Shown one piece after another: positions 39,801 through 51,095 of a stretch of 64,000 nt of DNA (positions are counted from its first letter, which is position 1; each line of letters begins with the position of its first letter). Both the position numbers and the translations under genes were made by a program. The DNA is from Helicoverpa zea. Its lineage: Eukaryota; Arthropoda; Insecta; Lepidoptera; Noctuidae. The notes beneath the pieces were generated by a model, which saw only the letters and a list, made by a program, of their open reading frames with translations, was not told where the DNA came from and searched no databases. The stretch lies in contig NW_025899711.1 of the NCBI RefSeq assembly GCF_022581195.2, positions 62,001-126,000 on the forward strand, written 5' to 3'.

Positions 39801-42800
39801 GTATTTTACAAAACGATAGGTATTTATGTTCCAATAAAGTTTAATTAACTTAATTAATTTTGTGAATATAAATAGCATGCATATTTTGGTTTATGTTTGG
39901 AAAATAAATTGTATTCATTCTGTGTCTTAAAAGCACAATATGACATTACTGAAATTAACTTCCTCAATCGTTAATTTAATAGAATAAATAATAGTTTAAA
40001 AAAACTAAAGACACGCTTTTTATAGAAAAACGAACGAAAAAATAGAAAATAAATTTTAATGAATTTAAATTAAGAAAACAGTGTTAAAAATTTCAATGAA
40101 TATAAAATAATAATAGTGTGAATACAAAAAAAATATATTTAAAAAAAAGCGTGGGGTGCATGGTGTCAATAGTTATAAATATTTTATTTACAGATAATGA
40201 GTACAGTGATTTTCATTTCGATAATATCTTAAAAAGCACCCCACGCTTTTTTTAAATATTTTTTTTTGTATTCACACTATTATTAATTTATATTCATTGA
40301 AATTTTTAACACTGTTTTCTTAATTTAAATTCATTAAAATTTATTTTCTATTTTTTCGTTCGTTTTTCTATAAAAAGCGTGTCTTTAGTTTTTTTAAACT
40401 ATTATTTATTTTCTAATTTTTAGTTTGTTTTAAAACTATTATTTGTTTTGTAGAATTAAAATTCTCTTTAGTATACAAAAATTTGTCAATATTAGAGAAA
40501 ACGGCTAAAGATAATTATTGGAAATAAAAATTAACACCGAGTCCTGCCTTATCGACTGAAGAGAAAAATTCTAGAAAATTCTAATTAATTTTCTTACCTT
40601 ATCGACTATAGATGAAAATTATATAAATTAACAAAAATCATATTTTGCAAATTGAAAAGCCTAGAAGTCGGTGTCTAATGGATGTTACTAAGTTAATTTT
40701 GCCACCGACTTCTAGGCCGATGCACCTAAAATTAGTTTTTTTTTTGCTTTTTAGTGTTTTGGGAAGTCGGTTTAATTTTTTTGTAAAAAGGTTATTTATT
40801 TAAAGCTTTTCAGTGATACGAATAGTTGTCACTATCCATACAAGTGGGAAGTTCTCATCAATACAAAGAATATAAGTCCAAACGAGGTATTTTACATATT
40901 CAGTTGTCGAGTTCCCTCGACTTTCTCTGGTCTCCATCATCAGGTCAGCTCCAAACCTTCACTGTTGCATAGGTCTTGTCAATACGAATAATTTAAGCCC
41001 AAACACGAGGTAGTTTACATATTCAGTTGTCGAGTTCCCTCGACTTTCTCTGGTCTCCATCATCAGGTAAGCTCCAAACCTTCACTGTTGCATAGGTCTT
41101 GTCAATACAAATAATTTAAGCCCAAACACGAGGTAGTTTACGTATTCAGTTGTCGAGTTCCCTCGACCCTCTCTGGTCTCCATCATCAGGTCAGCTCCAA
41201 ATCTTCACAGTTGAATAGTGCTTTTAGGCGTACACCTGAGTGTCAAGTTTTTACCCTATGTATGCCTACAACTTTCGATGGTTGCCCTCGATTTCTCAGG
41301 GTTTCCATCATCAGATCCTGACCTGATGACTATGGGACCAACTGGCAGCTATTCCGAGTCGAACAAAAAAAGAATCACGTAAATCGGTCTATAAACCTCG
41401 GAGTAATCGATGTGTATGTGTAACCTCCTCCTTTTTGGGAAGTCGGTTAAAAATGGAATAATTTTATCAAATTAGTGTATTGTCATCGGTCCTCAATAAA
41501 TCTACAAAGTTTGAACGAAATCTGGCCGTTTAAAGTGGGTCAAAATCGCGCCCAAAGAAGTCGGTTACAAACCTACAAACATACAGGTGAAGCTAATAAA
41601 AAGCGTGTAAAAATAATAATTTTCGGAGCTGCGTCTCGTCCGGTTCTACGGTAAATATAAAATGAAAATAATATAAAAAACGGAAAGTACATATTCTTAA
41701 CGTCTTTAGAAACACAAACAAAATGGTGCACATAATCACCATGACGGCCGTGATACATGAACGCGTATTTCATTTGATATCCAAACCACAAGAGAAAACT
41801 AAGACTTACCATAGAACGTTTCTCTCTTTATTTTACTGGACGCTGAACAAAACAGTTAATTACCACAAATATATTTAATTCGAATAGTAAACCGTATCGT
41901 GCAAGTGGAGCGGGTATAAGAAAGTATGCATCACGCTTTTGTGAGTTTGTGGCGATCCGTATATAGATACACCTTAGTTTAAATAGTGCTTACAAATTAG
42001 ATACCCTTCCATATCCTTCAAAATTGCATAACAGATATGAAAATTCATAATGGGTGTGAGGTCAAAACAAATCCTGAAAAATAATTTGGAGTTTCAGGCA
42101 ATATCGCCCGAGTTTATTCTCAAGTATATTAGGGTCGGCTTCCAGTCTGACCAGGATGCAGCTGAGAACCAATTTTTTACAAGGAGCGACTGCCTATCTG
42201 ACCTCTTCAAACCTCAGTAAAAATAAATATATAGTTTTTTTTCTTGTATCATTTTCTAAGTGGTTCTCCTAAGGTAACTTGTATTCATATCAAACCAAAA
42301 TAGTCTAAACAACTCGCGGTAATATAAACAGATTACATTTTTCCTTCACAATTTAATTCCCAGGGCCCCGATTCTCCTAATTTTACTTAAGCAACATTCG
42401 ATTGACGTTCGACTCGATTCGACTGAGATCCGATCCCGACTCGATTACGATTAAAGCGTATGTGGCATTCCGCTATTTTTTCTTTGAAATAAACGTTTTT
42501 ATCCTTTTCTGTCATTCAATAATGAATCATTTTGTCTGCAAATGATTTACGATTGCAAAATGATTGTACAGCAAACTACCGTATAGACCAAAATTACCAA
42601 AATAGCAGACCAATCGTACGCCAATCAAATGTCAATCGAATACGATTGGTCTTTTATTAGTAGCAGAATGCCCGATATGGTTAAAACTGCTATTGCGATT
42701 AGATTTCTATTCGATTTTGACATTATTAACTTAGGAGAATCGGGCCCCTGATCATTGGAAAGTTAATTAATTTAATCGACTCCGTTTAAGGAACATCACT

Positions 42801-45800
42801 AGCTGCCGCTAAGAAATCACCGTATCGACGTTTTGATTATTTTCAAAAAAAATAGTAACAACATCGTTTAGTTTGATATAAATGGTTTTGCTGGTTAAAG
42901 CTCGTTTGAATGTCAGCCGGTACAGACCAAGTTGATCTGAAAGCTTTTAGCGGTGGTTTAGTAAGTTTAATCATATTGAGTTTTAACATAGGAAAATAAT
43001 ATCTTACATTCTTATATCTGTTTATGAGAAATTGGCTGTTGCCCCGATATTTCGTATTCTTCCCAAATGAACTACCTACTTCTCGCATTGATTGTAAAGT
43101 TTTATGGCCACCTTATAGATTTACTTGATAATTACGACCTCTCCACGATAGTGAAAGAATTTCAGATATGTGATTGTGGCTTTTCTCAACTTTCCGATAA
43201 AATCTAAAATGTGTAACAAAGACCTAAATACCAAAATTCTTCAAATGATGTTTTTAGTCTAAAATCAGTAAATCACAGAACGTACAATATCGGAAAACAG
43301 TACTAGATAGAATCTAATACGGTCACCGGGTAGCACCCCCAAATATGGGCACAGCGACCCACTGCACTGACGGACGTGCCGAGTTCCGTCTATGTCCACT
43401 ATTTACCTGTTTACCCTAAGAAGGGAAAGTAAGAAGGCTACTGAACCCTAGCGCAAACAAACATTGTATGAGATGTTGCTATTTAGTCGTATTGTAGCTT
43501 GTAGCTTGGAGAGTCACGATTTTGGTATCGCTTTTTAAGTGTATGTATAAATTCGTAGACCCTTTCAAAAAAAATATATTTAAAGGACCATGAGTCAAAT
43601 TGGGCTCATTGTCCAACAGAGTTATAGCATACGCCGTTGTGAAGGTTTTTGTTTGTACTAAAATTGTTACTATGGGCACTACCTTCAATTCCATGGCAAA
43701 AAAAAGATACGCACCTAAATAGGTTTACATATTACGTAGGTATAAGTACATTCTGGTTAACAGAAACGAAATGGGTCGAGATGCCATCGCTCAGTATTAC
43801 TGCTCGTGTCTAATAGGTAGACGCTCAGTAGGAAGTTGTGCTCATATCATTTCAATAATATGGTATCTAGGGTGAGGCAGGCACTCACAATTTAATTCAC
43901 CGGCAGGATATTTAGACGACATTATTATTGATATTGATTGAAATGTTAACAAAAATAATTTTAACTGTTAGCAGCTGTTTTATTTTTTATGTATACATTA
44001 AACCTGGAATTAAAACTAGATAAAGGTGTTCAATAACAAAACCTACACTGCCATAACAGCACTACTTTTTGCAGAATATTAGTTTATTTATGGTCGGAGA
44101 AAAATATTTATAGCAAAATAACCCCATGGATTCTTCGCAAAAATGAGTTTAAATCTTTATATTTAGTGCTTTACAAGTATATTCAAAGTGGTCTCATCTC
44201 TGTTGGTGGGTGAGCCCAGGCTTCATACATTTTTGCCCATGGTCCTTTTTATCTTTCTTAGACAAATTGTACACAGTTCAAATCAAATACCCTTTATTGT
44301 GGAAAATACAGTTCTTAAATAATTAAAATAAGTTCAGCTATGTCCCGCCGTTGAGGCATACAGAAATTGAATTGGGGTTTTAATTAAAGGACCATGGGCA
44401 AAAATGTATGAAGCCTGGGCTCACCCACCAACAGAGATAAGACCACTTTGAATATACTTGTAAAGCACTAAATATAAAGATTTCAACTCATTTTTGCTAA
44501 GAATCCATGGGGTTATTTTGCTATAAATATTTTTCTCCGACCATAAATAAACTAATATTCTGCAAAAAGTAGTGACAATGAGCCCAATTTGACTCATGGT
44601 CCTTTAAAAAACCAAAATTCAAATTTAACCCAAAATGCAGTTCACATTCATAAACATCGGCTCAAGCAACGAAAATAAAATTACAAAGTATAATCACAGC
44701 CTATTAACCAGCCCTTCAAACACGCAGATCTTCATTTGAGAGACGCCGTGGTAATGAAATGCACACTACTCTTGACGGTTTATGACAATAGGCAGGTGTC
44801 TTAGAAAGAGTAAAAGCTGGCTTTCCCAGTCCGTCGACCTACAGCGACGACACACATTGGACTTGAAATCCTGCTCAGTTTAGCGACGGACGACAATTGG
44901 CTGTTTCGCCCTGTTTCTGACATGTTTGCTATGAGTTTTTTGACAGTCCCAATTGGGTTGTGGAATGGTTTTTCGGAGTTGTTTGTTGGAATAATTTCCG
45001 ATTTTTGTCACTATAAGAAAATTCAATTTGCTGTTCGGTTTCCATCCTAAAATTAAAACCATAGATTGTGAAATGCTCATTAATATAACTTTAACGTACG
45101 TGTTCGAAATATGTGTGTAAAGCAAGAGATATTTTGTTAAAAATCGAAAATTACTTCTTCTTTCCCAAAACATAGCTACTTATATATTTTCCTTATTGCA
45201 TTCTTAAATATCGAACAGACACATCAAAACCGTACAATTTCATAAAACTCGAACAAACAAACAAACAACAAAAAGCACGTAATCCAACCAGTAAATAAGA
45301 TCAGCGCCGTGACTTAGCTACCGACCGTCTTCAGTCTTAATGAAAGTAAAATTAGTCCGTCGGGATCAATGACCTGACTGACACACTGCTGCCGCACCTA
45401 AGTCAGACCTGAATCACAATGCCTTATATGTTCAAGATATGTTCTTAGATGCTGTATGGGTTTCTTGTGAAGTTAGGTTTTTTGTTTATTGTTTGTGTCG
45501 AAGTGTAATAGAGGGGACAAGTTAAGGAATTGGGAAGGGTCAACTTAAAAAAAGTTCCTTTACTCATAAATTACAACGTTCAGTTTTTTTAAGACAGCTT
45601 TTTCAAGCATAGCTGATGTAAATTTTCAATGGAACTAAATTGTAGCCAATATGTGTAATAGAGCCTAAAACTGATACAACGATCGTAACTTAAATCACGC
45701 CACAGATGAAGAACGACCATACAATTACCACTAATGACATGCTTGAAATAAACCAATAAAACAAAATTCCTTAACGTTTACCATACAATAACAACATTAC

Positions 45801-48800
45801 CACACACATTCCTAATCTATAACCCAATAAAATTCCTTCTATAACTTTCTCTTCGTTACGTAACACATATCAATCTTACACCCGAGTATCCATGTTATCC
45901 CATTCAGAAATAATTGCTGGACTCACTTGAAGCCGTGAGCCTTCGAATAAATCTCTATCGAAAAACATATCTGAGAGACCAATACTTTCTAATTTCATAG
46001 CCAGGGGCAAAACAAATGAGAGTTGTAAAACTATTGACGAGCCATCCAATAAAATGGATGCTGTAGACGACACCCACTATTCATAACATTGCCATCGATA
46101 TTGAGGACAGTTGTGATGAGAAACATTTTATTACTTAGTCAACACTTCAACTCTCATCATGTAGTAAATTTCTTAGCGAAACTAACATAAATGATAATAA
46201 ATTCGAAATTATGTTAAGAAACGGATTTCAAATAGTATTAACATAAAAATTACAAGCATTCAGTGACACCAAGTTTCTAATCTTCAGTAGTTTTAGGATT
46301 AAAAATGTGCTAAAATATGCAACCTAGAAACCAAAAATCTAAAAGCCACTTCGAAATAAAATAGTCTTTTATCTAAAAAAAACTATTAACACGATACATT
46401 TTGAGTCGGTCAATCTAATTTCTAAAACCTGTTGATATAGAAAATATTTGAAAACCGGAGCAACCTGATGATTTAAGAACGGGAACCAAATTTTATTATA
46501 GTTCAACTTTCACATGTTACTACGGACCCAGGAAGTTTGTATCACTAAAGTTTCGATATACCTACCTACTATAATAAGCCGATATAAGTTTATTTGTAAT
46601 CAACGCTCGAATGTGTAATTAAGGAAGTTGGCTATTACTGCTCCAAGTGGATTTATTGATGTTAGCGAAAGTAATGAAAGGGATTGCGAAAGCCTAATCT
46701 CTCATTTTAATCCCTTTCAAATAAATTAACCTTTACTTTTAAATGAGCTGTACTAAATCACGTTGAACATGCTTATTAATTTGGAGAAACACAAAATACG
46801 TTCAGTAGTTAATAAAGAATTTTATAATTGAAAGGTCATACAAATTATGTCCATTTCACCCATGAAATGCGCAATCATCTGCATTTCTTTGTTCATGACC
46901 TCGAACAAAATGTCGCATAACCTTTGATGTGTAGTTAAAACGGTCAGTATGTCGTATTAAATAACATTTTAAAAATAATTCCTACGTCGTATAGTGAAAG
47001 CTGGGTGTGAACAACAAAAAAACAAGAAATTTTCTATGTCGGTATAAATTATGAGATTTGAGAAGCCCATATACTTGGTTAACATGTCTACTAGATACTG
47101 TTACGGTTTGTTCTATTTAGGTCAGAATGAAAAGTGATACTCCAAAATATCATTATTTACACTCTATCTCCGTCATGTCATGGAAAAAGAAAGGCCTATA
47201 AAACGTAGATAATTCAAACAGTGATTTAAGTTCACAAAAATGAAAAATGGTGTTCATATTTATGGAGGTAGTTAACGCAACGAAAGACAATGACCACGCA
47301 GTAAATGGGATTAACCAAAGTGAAATATGATGTTCAAGTTAATGACAAAAAGAAAAAAATACCGCAATAAAAATCTGCTTTCAACGTGACTAATTGAATT
47401 TGTTTATATTTTCCAGAGTGGTACTCTCAGTGACCAGTCATCAAATGAGAGCGGAGGCGGCGGTGGTGGAGCTGGGTCCGACACCAGCAGTGCCGCCGAG
47501 CCCTCTGGTGATCAACTAGCTATGGAGTCTTCAGAACGAGATACCCCGAGCCATGCGTACAATGGACCTCCTCCACCGGCCCCGCCGCCTCATAACAGGA
47601 GGCAGAACCCACCGCATCATCAGGCACATCACCCATTAGGTAAGAAATACATATAACTTATTAATAACAAAACGATGACATTTCTGAAATTAAATACGCG
47701 TTTATAAGCACGTAACAAGTTCTTTAAGCATCTTTAGTAATAACATCATTTTTCATGTTCCAGGCATGCCGAGAATCCCGAACCACCATCAAATACATGC
47801 AAAGCCGTTCGCCATGGGGCCACCAGTGAATCACCATAAAAACGACGTTGGTCCTGGATTCCGGGGACCACCTCCACCTCCCGCTCCTCCCGCTGATGCT
47901 CAGACTTCTGCCAGCGACAAGGTATTCAGCGGAGCTGGCGATGTTTGGCCAGCACCTGCACCTGACATGCCCAAGATTGTCTCTTTAGACGTGAAATGTG
48001 AAAAGAACGCAATGAGAGTATTCCTCAGTTTTGACAAACCATTCTTCGGCATCGTATTCTCAAAGGGACACTACTCCAACCATCAGTGTGTACATCTCCC
48101 GCCAAACCTAGGAAGAACGTCAGCCTCTTTTGAAATTGGTGCCCATGCTTGCGGAACAGCTGGAAGCGGAGACCCAAGGTACAGGGGAGATGTTGCAGCA
48201 GCTGGAACTTACTTTGAAAATGTTATTGTAATACAATACGACCCACAAGTGCAGGAAGTATGGGATCAAGCAAGAAAACTTAGGTGTACGTGGCACGACC
48301 AGTACGAAAAGGCAGTTACTTTCCGACCATTCCCTGTAGATATGCTGGATGTAGTTCGAGCAGACTTTGCTGGTGACAATGTTGGCTGCTGGATGCAGAT
48401 TCAAGTAGGCAAAGGCCCATGGGCTTCCGAAGTGTCTGGCTTGGTGAAGATTGGACAAACCATGACAATGGTTCTCGCAATTAAGGACGACGACGCCAAA
48501 TTCGATATGTTAGTCCGCGATTGTGTTGCTCATGACGGTCAACGCGCTCCTATACAATTAGTCGATAGGCGAGGCTGTGTAACCCGACCAAAACTGATGT
48601 CTAGATTCACAAAGATAAAGAACTTCGGAGCCAGTGCCAGTGTATTATCTTATGCTCATTTCCAAGCCTTCAAGTTCCCCGACTCAATGGAAGTGCACTT
48701 CCAATGTACAATCCAGATTTGCAGATACAGATGTCCAGAGCAATGTTCAGATGGCAACCCCAATGTGATCGCACCACACGCTGAATACGGACCACCACAG

Positions 48801-49196
48801 ATTGACGCGTACCAACAAGTTGGTATTGAAGCTAGACGTGATGAAAGGAGAGTAAGGAGGCAGCGTCGAGCCACTTCTCCTGAGAAGGAAGTTGGTGTGA
48901 ACAGGGTTATTCGAGTGGTGTCTGCCGGTGATTTAAATATGGATACTTCAGAAGAGACCACTGCACCAAAAGTAGTTCCTACACCGGGACTCGTGTGTAT
49001 GACTACGCCTGGATTTGCTGCAACGTTAGGAGCTCTTCTCGCTACATTATTATGTTCATGCGCGGTATCCGCAGTTTTGTTCTTAAAGTTACGACCGATC
49101 ACGACTCTGAAGAAGAAGACTGCTGCCGTGACGACGATAGCCCGGCCGCACCCGCCCACCGCACATGTAATTTCAAAGAGTCGCTTCTACTCGTAA
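36763..49196 (+). CDS. Gene A: ZP-domain cuticle-shaping membrane protein, Dusky/Miniature type (3 coding exons, complete)
   Basis: Exons 36763-36813, 47417-47639 and 47764-49196 join in phase (0, then 1) to 568 codons. Seen: an Arg-rich start and hydrophobic signal core in residues 1-17; a low-complexity Gly/Ser then Pro/His/Asn linker to about residue 160; a ZP domain at about 163-420 with Cys near 170, 200, 221, 266, 300, 345, 363, 406, 411, 415 and 419; a basic furin-type site RRVRRQRR near 453-460; a transmembrane segment near 509-533; and a short basic tail. ZP proteins of this insect group sit in the apical epidermal membrane, are shed by furin-like cleavage, polymerise, and attach the cell to forming cuticle. 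The VQEVWDQARKLRC and DNVGCWMQIQVGKGPW motifs suggest the Dusky/Miniature subgroup. Which orthologue it is cannot be settled here, so no symbol is given. A paralogue lies tail-to-tail downstream. Confidence 0.9.
37766..37825 (-). mobile_element. Retroposon 3'-end remnant, inverted
   Basis: ATCATCATCATTATCCTCCT, then GCCTTTATCCCAATTTTAATT and AGGGTCG, is the inverse of a lepidopteran retroposon tail of the kind seen at 2262-2322. Confidence 0.55.
38134..38188. repeat. TG-rich microsatellite
   Basis: Imperfect GTGTGAGG units pass into a run of about nine GT units. Confidence 0.85.
38980..39112 (+). mobile_element. LINE 3'-end fragment
   Basis: CTTGCCCGTTCTTCTCCATA, AGAAGCCACTTTTTGAATGA, a partial AAATAAAATTATTTGATTTT tail and GACTTTG match a lepidopteran non-LTR 3' end that I recognise. 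No reverse transcriptase frame remains. Confidence 0.6.
39983..40410. mobile_element. Large foldback element with 175-177 bp arms
   Basis: The left arm (39983-40159) and right arm (40236-40410) are inverse copies differing only at a few bases in A runs and one substitution. A spacer of 76 bp (40160-40235) separates them. The inner end of each arm carries GCGTGGGGTGC or its inverse. No coding frame is present. Near-identity of the arms points to a recent origin or gene conversion. Confidence 0.92.
40650..41455. mobile_element. Repeat element ending in CCTCCTTTTTGGGAAGTCGG
   Basis: Starts with a hairpin pair, TAGAAGTCGGTG (40664) and CACCGACTTCTA (about 40711-40722), includes GGGAAGTCGGTTTAA near 40762, a 123-bp tandem array, and ends with CTCCTCCTTTTTGGGAAGTC followed by GGTTAAAAA. 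The same components occur at 8430-9540 and 13062-13132, so this is one family; its class is not established. Confidence 0.65.
40850..41220. repeat. Three tandem copies of a 123-bp unit
   Basis: CAGTTGTCGAGTTCCCTCGA begins at 40901, 41024 and 41147, a constant spacing of 123 bp. Each unit then has CTGGTCTCCATCATCAGGT and CTCCAAACCTTCACTGTTG. The copies differ at only a few sites, so amplification within this element is recent. Confidence 0.92.
42118..42225 (-). mobile_element. Retroposon fragment, inverted
   Basis: ATTAGGGTCGGCTTCCAGTC, then GCAGCTGAGAACCAATTTTT and TACAAGGAGCGACTGCCTAT, is the inverse orientation of the dispersed retroposon family that also gave the fragment at 4785-4963. 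Confidence 0.65.
42361..42750. mobile_element. MITE with GGGCCCCGATTCTCCTAA ends
   Basis: The left end CAGGGCCCCGATTCTCCTAA is mirrored by TTAGGAGAATCGGGCCCCTG at 42731-42750. The interior has repeated CGATT/AATCG motifs and no frame. I recognise this terminus from other lepidopteran sequence. A target duplication is not clear. Confidence 0.8.
43579..44608. mobile_element. Complex inverted-repeat cluster with AAAGGACCATG ends
   Basis: An exact 35-bp block starting TTTAAAGGACCATGAGTCAA at 43579-43613 is inverted at 44574-44608. Inside, a 188-bp arm (44061-44248) is inverted at 44387-44574 around a 138-bp spacer. The ends of the inner arms also begin AAAGGACCATGGGC. So four related termini lie in 1 kb, best read as nested or rearranged copies of one MITE family. 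Confidence 0.8.
45876..46073 (-). pseudogene. Possible coding remnant, 65 codons, unknown
   Basis: The frame has balanced, protein-like composition (SDMFFDRDLFEGSRLQVSPA) inside AT-rich intron DNA of gene A. No domain, signal or splice partner is seen. It may be a fragment of an old transposon frame, or chance. Confidence 0.2.
47417..47639 (+). CDS. Gene A coding exon 2: Gly/Ser/Pro/His-rich linker
   Basis: The acceptor ttttccag ends at 47416 and the donor TTAG|gtaaga follows 47639. The 223 bases keep one open frame (phase 0 in, phase 1 out). The product begins SGTLSDQSSNESGGGGGG, continues with acidic Ser/Glu residues, then a PPPPAPPPHN stretch and His/Gln-rich residues. It is a disordered extracellular spacer between the signal peptide and the ZP domain. 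No enzymatic motif is visible. The split Gly codon (G|GC) is restored exactly by the next exon. Confidence 0.88.
47764..49196 (+). CDS. Gene A coding exon 3: whole ZP domain, furin site, transmembrane segment, stop
   Basis: The acceptor tgttccag ends at 47763. The exon opens with GC, completing the Gly codon split by the intron, and runs 477 codons including TAA at 49194-49196. The ATG at 47766 is internal and is not the true start. The exon encodes the end of the Pro-rich linker, both ZP subdomains from SLDVKC to RCPEQC, the furin-type basic cluster, a short conserved hydrophobic patch (VIRVVSAGDL) and the membrane anchor. Keeping the whole ZP domain in one exon contrasts with the neighbouring paralogue, which has at least five exons there. 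Confidence 0.95.
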
Positions 49197-50025
49197 CAGA
49201 GCGTGTATAACCTAATTTGTACATAGTAGTGTGATGAGACTGAAGTATATAGACCATGCCAATTATTTATTTGCGTGTTATATGAGTGCTCAAATGAATG
49301 TAGTTAATCTGGAAACCCTTACTTAGCATTAAATCAATTTATGTGTAGCTTAACAGACCGTTGAACTTCAGTTAAATCGTATTGATTCCTATTTATGAAA
49401 CAGTTGAATTGACATTTAATTCAGCAGTGTTTGTTGCAACTGTGTTGTTAACTAAAGAGTTTATTTAGTTGTTGAATTATTCTTTAGTTGTTTTCGCGTT
49501 GTTAGAACAAATTAAAAACACAAATTGTAGTATTAAAATATTTTAAGTACAATCTTCTGTTACCTCTTTTCGAATGTCCATTTGAAGTAGGGGCAACGGA
49601 AAATATATCATACGGAAAATCAACATAGGTGAACCGCTAGATTGTAGTTTAAAATAACTTGTCATTAGTATTAATATATTTATTTTTAATTAAGTCTTAG
49701 TCATTATTACGAGTACGTATAGCGATTTATTTATTTTTTATACCACCTGAGTACCTCTTCTTCTTATTTTATTGTTTTTCTTCGCATTATTATTTAAAGG
49801 TTTATTAAATGTTACAATGGAGTTTAAATGTTTCATATTAATTTATTTTATAAACGAGTTGAATTATTTAAATCGAGGTTGTACCATATTACATGTTTGA
49901 TGGTTTTATAAAATTTGTAACAGTAAATTTGAAAATTAAACTTTAATCGAAATAGTGTTGTTGTTTTATTTGTATTTTTTAAACAAACAAAATTTAGGTT
50001 TCAGCTTAATTTTAATAAACAGACA
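49197..50025 (+). other. Probable 3' UTR of gene A with candidate poly(A) signals
   Basis: AT-rich non-coding DNA follows the gene A stop. The canonical hexamer AATAAA occurs at 50014-50019, with more A-rich hexamers near 50148-50160 just before an inverted-repeat element begins at 50209. The exact 3' end cannot be fixed without transcript data. Confidence 0.4.
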
Positions 50026-50208
50026 CAAATTATGAATACATCTTTTCCCTTCTATGATTACCCAATTCAACCTACCAGTTCCAAAATTAAATCTCAAAGG
50101 GATTCGTTGTAATTTTTGCGAATTCTTTAGTTGTAGCGTAAATGATAAAATAAAAATAAATACCTACAGCTATATAAATTAAAATAAAAGACATATATTT
50201 ATACATAT

Positions 50209-50652
50209 ACAACATGTAACGTAATTAACGCACACCCTCAAACACCCCAATTAGAATATTATGTTATAATCATAATACATACACTGAATTTTTAATTTAA
50301 CATGTATATGCATTGTTATTTACTAAATTAGTTATACAAATTCTTGGAGAACTTTTTGGTCACTACCTACCTACTACTACTAGGCACGCAAATATCGCGC
50401 CGCGCGCCGCTCGACTCGACACAACATAACGAAACTACGGAAAAAGTCGACAATACACGAAGTCTTATTACTTTGAGTTACGGTCTATTTGAATTTTTTT
50501 TGACTGTTCAGGGTTAATATGACAATAATTTCCGTAGTTTTAATTATTTTTGGGATAAAAAATTGCCTATATTAAAAATGATATAAATCGATTCAGTAAA
50601 CGATTCTGAACAAACTAATTTCAGGATGTGCGTTAATTAAGTTACATGTTGT
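50209..50652. mobile_element. MITE with ACAACATGTAAC ends
   Basis: ACAACATGTAACGTAATTAA, then CGCACA, on the left is mirrored at 50627-50652 with one change. The element is about 444 bp long and contains a GC-rich patch (CGCGCCGCGCGCC near 50397). It lies just downstream of the gene A poly(A) region. Confidence 0.75.
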
Positions 50653-50896
50653 AGGTACGTAGTAGTAGTACCTATATAAGAAACTGTATAAGGGGAGTAC
50701 AAAGGGCTCACATAGAGGACGTATATAAGGAGTAAATAGGGTTAGAACACAAGGGGGTAAACAAAAAAATACATTGAATTTCTCAAGTTACCATCGTAAG
50801 AGTTTTGACAATTGTGAAGACAGTAATGGCCAACTTCGGACAAACAAACCGTCTCTAAAAGATCTATACCTACGAAAAAAAAACAGATTATGCTTT

Positions 50897-51095
50897 AGGC
50901 TCTAGACAGACGGACTGCATTTCAACTGCAAATTTGCAGTTCAACGGCAGTTTGAATGCAATTGACACGACTGCAATAGAACTGCAAATGAAACGTGCAG
51001 TCCGATTGCAGTTCAATTGCAGTCGGCGTGCAGTCGTGTTCTGAAGTGGATGGAGTGGATTGCAGTTGAAATGCAGTCAGTCTGTCTAAAGCCTT
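50897..51095. mobile_element. MITE built of CTGCA motifs
   Basis: Ends GGCTCTAGACAGACGGACTG and the inverse of GGCTTTAGACAGACTGACTG form inverted repeats of over 30 bp that run on as CATTTCAACTGCAA. The whole 199-bp interior is saturated with CTGCA, TGCAG and CAATTG-like words on both strands. Confidence 0.8.

Larger units (their letters stand above)
36814..47416 (+). other. Intron of gene A
   Basis: A 10.6 kb intron between the signal-peptide exon and the linker exon, bounded by gtgagt and ttttccag. It contains the foldback element, the 123-bp tandem array, two MITE clusters and LINE fragments listed separately. The last 2.8 kb (44.6-47.4 kb) shows no repeat that I recognise. Confidence 0.8.

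Noticed and set aside
40850..41220. CRISPR-like regular repeats
   Set aside because: The 123-bp unit is repeated head-to-tail without distinct spacers and lies in a eukaryotic mobile element.
48656..49159. Minus-strand 167-codon frame
   Set aside because: It lies wholly inside the large gene A exon, antisense to it, and has no protein features.
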